Below the pieces are notes generated by a model, which had not been told where the DNA came from, did not search any database, and saw only the letters and a list, made by a program, of their open reading frames with translations. Positions 4,779 through 8,002 of a stretch of DNA of 8,002 bases are shown one piece after another; position 1 is the first letter of the stretch; each line of letters opens with the position of its first letter. Both the position numbers and the translations under genes were made by a program. The DNA is from JBEIUL01 sp044356865 (GTDB lineage Bacteria; Planctomycetota; Phycisphaerae; Phycisphaerales; SM1A02): positions 1 to 8,002 of the forward strand of contig JBIKVN010000147.1 in assembly GCA_044356865.1 (NCBI GenBank), written 5' to 3'.

Positions 4779-6895
4779 AGTCGATGCTGGCACCGCTCGG
4801 GCTCCTGCTGCTCGTCGGCGTCCTGGTGGTGCCGCTGCCGGCCCCCGCGCTGGACCTTCTCATCTGCGGGAACATCGCGGTCTCGGCGCTGGTCCTGCTC
4901 ACCGCGGTGCGGCTGCGGCGGGCCCTCGACTTCACGGCGTTCCCGGCGCTCCTGCTCGCGACGACGCTGGTGCGGCTCGTGATCAACGTCGCGTCGACGC
5001 GGCTCATCCTGTCGATCGATGCGCCGACGCCGGAGGCCGCGGACGGCGCCGCCGGAAGGGTCATCGAGGCGTTCGCGGGCCTGGTCGCCGGCGAGAGCGC
5101 GGTGGTGGGGGCGGTGGTCTTCCTCATCCTCGTCCTCGTGCAGTTCGTGGTGGTGACGAAAGGCGCGACCCGCATGTCCGAGGTCGCGGCCCGCTTCACG
5201 CTCGACGCCCTGCCCGGGCGGCAGATGGCCGTCGACGCCGATCTCGCGGCCGGGGTGATCGACGCCGAAGCCGCCCGCGACCGCCGCGAGGCGATCGCCC
5301 GCGAGGCGGACTTCCACGGGGCGATGGACGGCGCGAGCCGCTTCGTCCGCGGCGACGCGATCGCGGGCCTGGTGATCGTGGCGGTGAACGTCCTCGGCGG
5401 GTTCCTGATCGCGCGGCTCGAGCTCGGTTGGGGCTGGGGCGACGCGGTCAAGACCTTCACCCTGCTGGCGATCGGCGACGGGCTGGCGGCGCAGATCCCC
5501 GCGTTTCTCGTGGCGACGGCGAGTGCTCTCGTCCTCGCCCGTACCGGCGACGGCGCCGCGGTGGGGGAGGAACTTCCCCGGCAGTTGCTGGCCGATCCGG
5601 CGCCGCTCTGGCTCATCGCGGGGTTTCTCGCGGTGCTGGCCCTCGCGGGACTTCCCGCGACGCCGCTCCTGGTCGCGGCGGCGACGGTCGGCGCGGTCGC
5701 GTTCGCGGCCGGGGCGAGTCGCCGCGCGGACGGTGGCGAGCCGGCGCCGCCCGAGCCGGCGGAGGCGATCGCCCCCGAGGCGCTGCTGGCCATCGACACG
5801 CTCGAGATCGAGATCGGGTTCGCGCTCGTTCCGCTCGTGACCGGTTCGGCGGCTGGCTCGGCGGTTGGCGGCGGCGACCTCCTTTCCCGGATCGCCGCGA
5901 TCCGTCGCGACCTGGCCGAGGAGCTCGGGCTTCTCGTGCCGCCGGTGCGGATCCGCGACGACCTCTCGCTGCCGCCGGAGTCCTTCCGCATCCGGCTCCG
6001 TGGCCATCCGGTCGCCGACGGCGCGGCGAGGCCCGACGCGATGCTTGCGGTCGAGACCGGCGTCTCGCCACCGCTCGAGGCGGCCTTGGCCGAGCTCGGC
6101 GAGGGGCGGGCGGCCCGCACCGTGGACCCGGCCACCGGCCTGCCCGCGGCCTGGATCGATCCGGCGAAGGCCGACGCCGCCGCGGCCGCGGGACTGGCGG
6201 TCAGCGACGCGGCGGGGGCGGTCGCCGCCCGCCTGGCCGCGACGGTGCGCCGCCACGCCGCCGAGCTCGTGACCCGCGAGGAGACCGCGGGCCTCCTCGA
6301 GCGCCTGGCCGAGCGCTGCCCGCGGCTGGTGGCCGAGGCGGTGCCCGCGGTCGTGAAGCCGGGGGAACTCCGCACGGTGCTGCAGGCGCTGCTTCGCGAG
6401 GGCGTCCCGATCCGCGACCTCGAGACGATCGTCGAGACCGTCGCGGACCGGATCGAGCTCACGCGGGATCCCGACCTCCTCGTCGAGTTCGTGCGACAGG
6501 CCCTGCGCCGCACCATCTGCGGACGGCTCGCCGAACGGGCCGGTCGCGGCGGGAAACCGCGGCTGCGGGCGGTGACCGTCGATCCCGAACTCGAGGAACG
6601 CCTCGCGGACCTCGTCGAGCGCGGCCCCGCGGGCACCTCGATCCCGGTTCCCGCCGAGCTGGCCCGTTCGCTCGCGGCCGCGGTCGCCGCCGCGGCCGCG
6701 CCGCTGGTCGAAGCGGGTCGTCCGGTGGTCGTCCTCGTCGCTCCCGCGGCCCGCGCGGCGCTGCGGACGGCCCTGTCCCGCACGCTGCCCGAGGCCGTCG
6801 CCCTCGGCTACGGCGAGGTCGATCCCGAGTGCGAGGTCGAGAGCGTGGGCACGGCCACGCTCGCCGCGCCCGCCGAGGCGCCGCTCGCGAGGTAG
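4775..6895 (+). CDS. flhA: Flagellar type III export gate protein FlhA
   Basis: A 706-residue protein of the FHIPEP family, the nonameric export-gate subunit that uses proton motive force and docks chaperone-substrate complexes. About eight membrane helices lie in residues 5-315. Landmarks: DFTAFPALLLATTLVRL (52-68), NVASTRLIL (71-79), and the FHIPEP signature RMSEVAARFTLDALPGRQM (133-151, with Arg for the usual Lys). EADFHGAMDGASRFVRGDAIAG (177-198) contains D194, which matches the essential Salmonella Asp208. The cytoplasmic domain begins near 335 with LEIEIGFALVPLV and PPVRIRDDLSL. It continues with DPATGLPAAWI (451-461), RRHAAEL (492-498), and VLQALLREGVPIRDL (535-549). At the chaperone pocket, Salmonella D456 is kept (D451) but F459 and T490 align with T454 and A485. 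The start has GGGAGGG at 4764-4770 and overlaps the flhB stop by 4 bases. Confidence 0.97.
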   Translation: MKSMLAPLGLLLLVGVLVVPLPAPALDLLICGNIAVSALVLLTAVRLRRALDFTAFPALLLATTLVRLVINVASTRLILSIDAPTPEAADGAAGRVIEAFAGLVAGESAVVGAVVFLILVLVQFVVVTKGATRMSEVAARFTLDALPGRQMAVDADLAAGVIDAEAARDRREAIAREADFHGAMDGASRFVRGDAIAGLVIVAVNVLGGFLIARLELGWGWGDAVKTFTLLAIGDGLAAQIPAFLVATASALVLARTGDGAAVGEELPRQLLADPAPLWLIAGFLAVLALAGLPATPLLVAAATVGAVAFAAGASRRADGGEPAPPEPAEAIAPEALLAIDTLEIEIGFALVPLVTGSAAGSAVGGGDLLSRIAAIRRDLAEELGLLVPPVRIRDDLSLPPESFRIRLRGHPVADGAARPDAMLAVETGVSPPLEAALAELGEGRAARTVDPATGLPAAWIDPAKADAAAAAGLAVSDAAGAVAARLAATVRRHAAELVTREETAGLLERLAERCPRLVAEAVPAVVKPGELRTVLQALLREGVPIRDLETIVETVADRIELTRDPDLLVEFVRQALRRTICGRLAERAGRGGKPRLRAVTVDPELEERLADLVERGPAGTSIPVPAELARSLAAAVAAAAAPLVEAGRPVVVLVAPAARAALRTALSRTLPEAVALGYGEVDPECEVESVGTATLAAPAEAPLAR

Positions 6896-6914
6896 CGAGC
6901 GCCGCCGTATCTTT
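6882..6914 (+). terminator. Hairpin across the flhA stop, followed by a T-rich patch
   Basis: CGCTCGC (6882-6888) and GCGAGCG (6895-6901) form a perfect 7-bp stem with a 6-base loop; the TAG stop of flhA begins in the loop and ends in the stem. TATCTTT follows at 6908-6914, one of the few A+T-rich spots in the neighbourhood. The T-run is 6 bases away from the stem and is broken, so this would be a weak or partial terminator, or an mRNA processing or stability hairpin. It could lower flhF expression relative to flhA. Confidence 0.35.
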
Positions 6915-6928
6915 CCGACGCACGCCAT

Positions 6929-6934
6929 GGAGGG
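6929..6934 (+). promoter_or_regulatory. Ribosome binding site that decides the flhF start
   Basis: GGAGGG lies 7 bases before the ATG at 6942. An earlier in-frame ATG at 6927 overlaps this purine run and has no site of its own. Starting at 6942 gives MTVRNYRAHS, which matches how FlhF proteins usually begin (M-x-V-x-x-Y). This supports 6942 over 6927. Confidence 0.7.
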
Positions 6935-6941
6935 CCTGCGC

Positions 6942-8002
6942 ATGACCGTACGCAACTACCGCGCCCACTCGATCGAAGAGGCCATCACGGCCGCCCGCGA
7001 GGATCTCGGCCCGGATGCCGTCATCCTCTCGACCCGCACCTGCGGGCCGGTCGGGTTCTTCGGCCGCTTCCTCGGCAACTTCCTCGGCAACCGCCGCGCG
7101 GTGTACGAGCTGACCGCCGCGAGTCCGGACGGCTTCTCGCGGCCGCTGCCGGACCTGCCGCGTTGGGATGCGCCGGAGCCCCCGGCGGAAGGCATCGCCT
7201 TCCGCGAGCTCGACGACGGGGCGATCGAGTTCGTCGCCGCGAACGAGGAGGACGGTGCGGCGGAAGTCGCAGAGGTCGAGGAATCTGGGGAAGCCGAGGA
7301 AGCCGAAACGGACGGGCCGGCCGAGCCGCTCGAGGCGAGCGAGCCCGCCCCGGCGCCCGGCGAGCTTCCCGTCGCGAGGCGGCTTGAGTTCCCGCCGGCC
7401 GCGGCGAGCGTCGAGCCGAAGCCGGCGCCCGTCGAGGCCGCTCGGGGGGACGGGCTCTCGGTCTCGGCGAGCGCCGCCCCGCGGCGGCCCGATCCCGAGC
7501 TCGACGAGATCCGCACCCTCGTTGGCGCGGTGCTCGAGCGGAAGGGAACGCTTTCGGTCGACCTGCGGCCGCCGGCGATCGCGGCGCTGGCCCGCCGGCT
7601 CGAGGAGGCCGAACTCGACGTGTCGATCGTCGGCGCGCTCGGCGACGACCTCGTCCGTTCTTTGCCGCCCGAGGCCCTCGCGAGCCCCGCGGTGGTGCGG
7701 GCCGCGGCGGTCGAGCGGCTGGCCGCGCTGTTGCCGCCCGCGGCCGCCGACGGGCTCGAGCCCGAGCCGCCCGAGCGCGGCGGCTGGCGGCGCGACGGCC
7801 GCCCGCATGTGGCGGCGTTCATCGGCCCGACCGGCGTCGGCAAGACCACGACCGTCGCCAAGATCGCGGCGGGCCTGCGCCTGCGCTACGGCGCCCGCGT
7901 GGCCCTCGTCACGAGCGACACCTACCGCATCGCCGCGGTCGAGCAGCTGCGGACCTACGCCGAGATCATCGGCCTGCCGCTCGAGGTGGTCCGCTCGCCG
8001 GG
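6942..8002 (+). CDS. flhF: Flagellar SRP-family GTPase FlhF (5' part, runs off window)
   Basis: The first 353 residues of FlhF, a GTPase related to Ffh and FtsY that sets flagellar position and number. The B domain opens MTVRNYRAHSIEEAITAARE and contains LGPDAVILSTR (22-32), a glycine/phenylalanine-rich segment (36-50), and YELTAAS (55-61). A long, low-complexity Ala/Pro/Glu linker (about 62-190) follows, very acidic at 108-123. A helical N domain spans roughly 190-280. The G domain then begins: the Walker A P-loop GPTGVGKT is at 295-302, and the SDTYRIAAVEQLRTYAEI block at 325-342 matches the SRP-GTPase DTYRxxAxxQL motif with D326. The frame stays open to the window end, so the remaining G motifs lie beyond. 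It is separated from flhA by 46 bases, longer than any junction from fliO to flhA. FlhG/FleN would be the expected next gene, but it is not in view. Confidence 0.94.
   Translation, partial: MTVRNYRAHSIEEAITAAREDLGPDAVILSTRTCGPVGFFGRFLGNFLGNRRAVYELTAASPDGFSRPLPDLPRWDAPEPPAEGIAFRELDDGAIEFVAANEEDGAAEVAEVEESGEAEEAETDGPAEPLEASEPAPAPGELPVARRLEFPPAAASVEPKPAPVEAARGDGLSVSASAAPRRPDPELDEIRTLVGAVLERKGTLSVDLRPPAIAALARRLEEAELDVSIVGALGDDLVRSLPPEALASPAVVRAAAVERLAALLPPAAADGLEPEPPERGGWRRDGRPHVAAFIGPTGVGKTTTVAKIAAGLRLRYGARVALVTSDTYRIAAVEQLRTYAEIIGLPLEVVRSP
7068..7091 (+). repeat. Perfect 12-bp tandem repeat inside flhF
   Basis: TTCCTCGGCAAC occurs twice back to back (7068-7079 and 7080-7091). It encodes FLGN twice (residues 43-50) in the Gly/Phe-rich part of the FlhF N-terminal domain. 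Being a multiple of three, it keeps the frame. It looks like a small slippage duplication. Confidence 0.85.

Noticed and set aside
2808..4793. Long reverse-strand open frame across fliR and flhB
   Set aside because: Same cause: few stop codons at this G+C level. The product has no recognisable domain and is rich in Arg and Pro.
6927..6941. Earlier in-frame ATG at 6927 as the flhF start
   Set aside because: It overlaps the GGAGGG that serves the ATG at 6942, has no ribosome site of its own, and would add five residues not typical of FlhF.
3542..6955. Very long open frame on the reverse strand
   Set aside because: It lies antisense to flhB and flhA, whose protein families are certain. Its product is low-complexity Arg/Ala/Pro-rich, as expected from reading high-GC coding DNA backwards.

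Overview
The window is a very G+C-rich (by eye about three quarters G+C) bacterial chromosome segment. Every supportable gene is on the + strand. It carries most of a flagellar type III export-gate operon: fliN-like, fliO, fliP, fliQ, fliR, flhB, flhA, and the 5' part of flhF. A diacylglycerol-kinase-family gene lies immediately upstream. No tRNA, rRNA, CRISPR array or insertion sequence was seen. The organism is most likely a high-GC, Gram-negative-type flagellate. A planctomycete or relative is my best guess, from the divergent but collinear flagellar genes and the GTEN variant of the lipid-kinase motif. That placement is inference, and the sequence alone does not prove it.

Layout. Positions 1-44 are a short upstream tail with a small hairpin touching the first ATG. 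Positions 45-938 encode a lipid-kinase-like protein. An 87-base gap follows, with a 7-bp inverted repeat but no convincing promoter. Positions 1026-6895 are a tight block, fliN-O-P-Q-R-flhB-flhA. Only 4 bases separate fliN from fliO, and all five later junctions overlap by 1 or 4 bases (GTGA, GTGA, ATGA, TGATG, ATGA), so translational coupling is likely. Positions 6896-6941 hold a hairpin across the flhA stop and a strong ribosome binding site for flhF. flhF runs off the right edge in the middle of its GTPase domain.

How the genes work together. FliP, FliQ and FliR form the helical export gate in the membrane, with FliO as its assembly factor. FlhB and FlhA complete the gate and choose substrates. 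FliN is a C-ring protein that also docks the export ATPase complex. FlhF is an SRP-type GTPase that sets where, and how many, flagella are built.

The main point of interest is a set of losses at signature residues in otherwise well-preserved proteins. FlhB has all family landmarks in frame but reads S-R-A-E where the autocleavage motif N-P-T-H should be. FlhA keeps its membrane signature but has changed two of the three residues (Salmonella F459 and T490) known for export-chaperone binding. FliP and FliR also differ at well-conserved spots. Together these suggest an export apparatus whose substrate-switching and chaperone-docking steps may work differently from the textbook flagellum.
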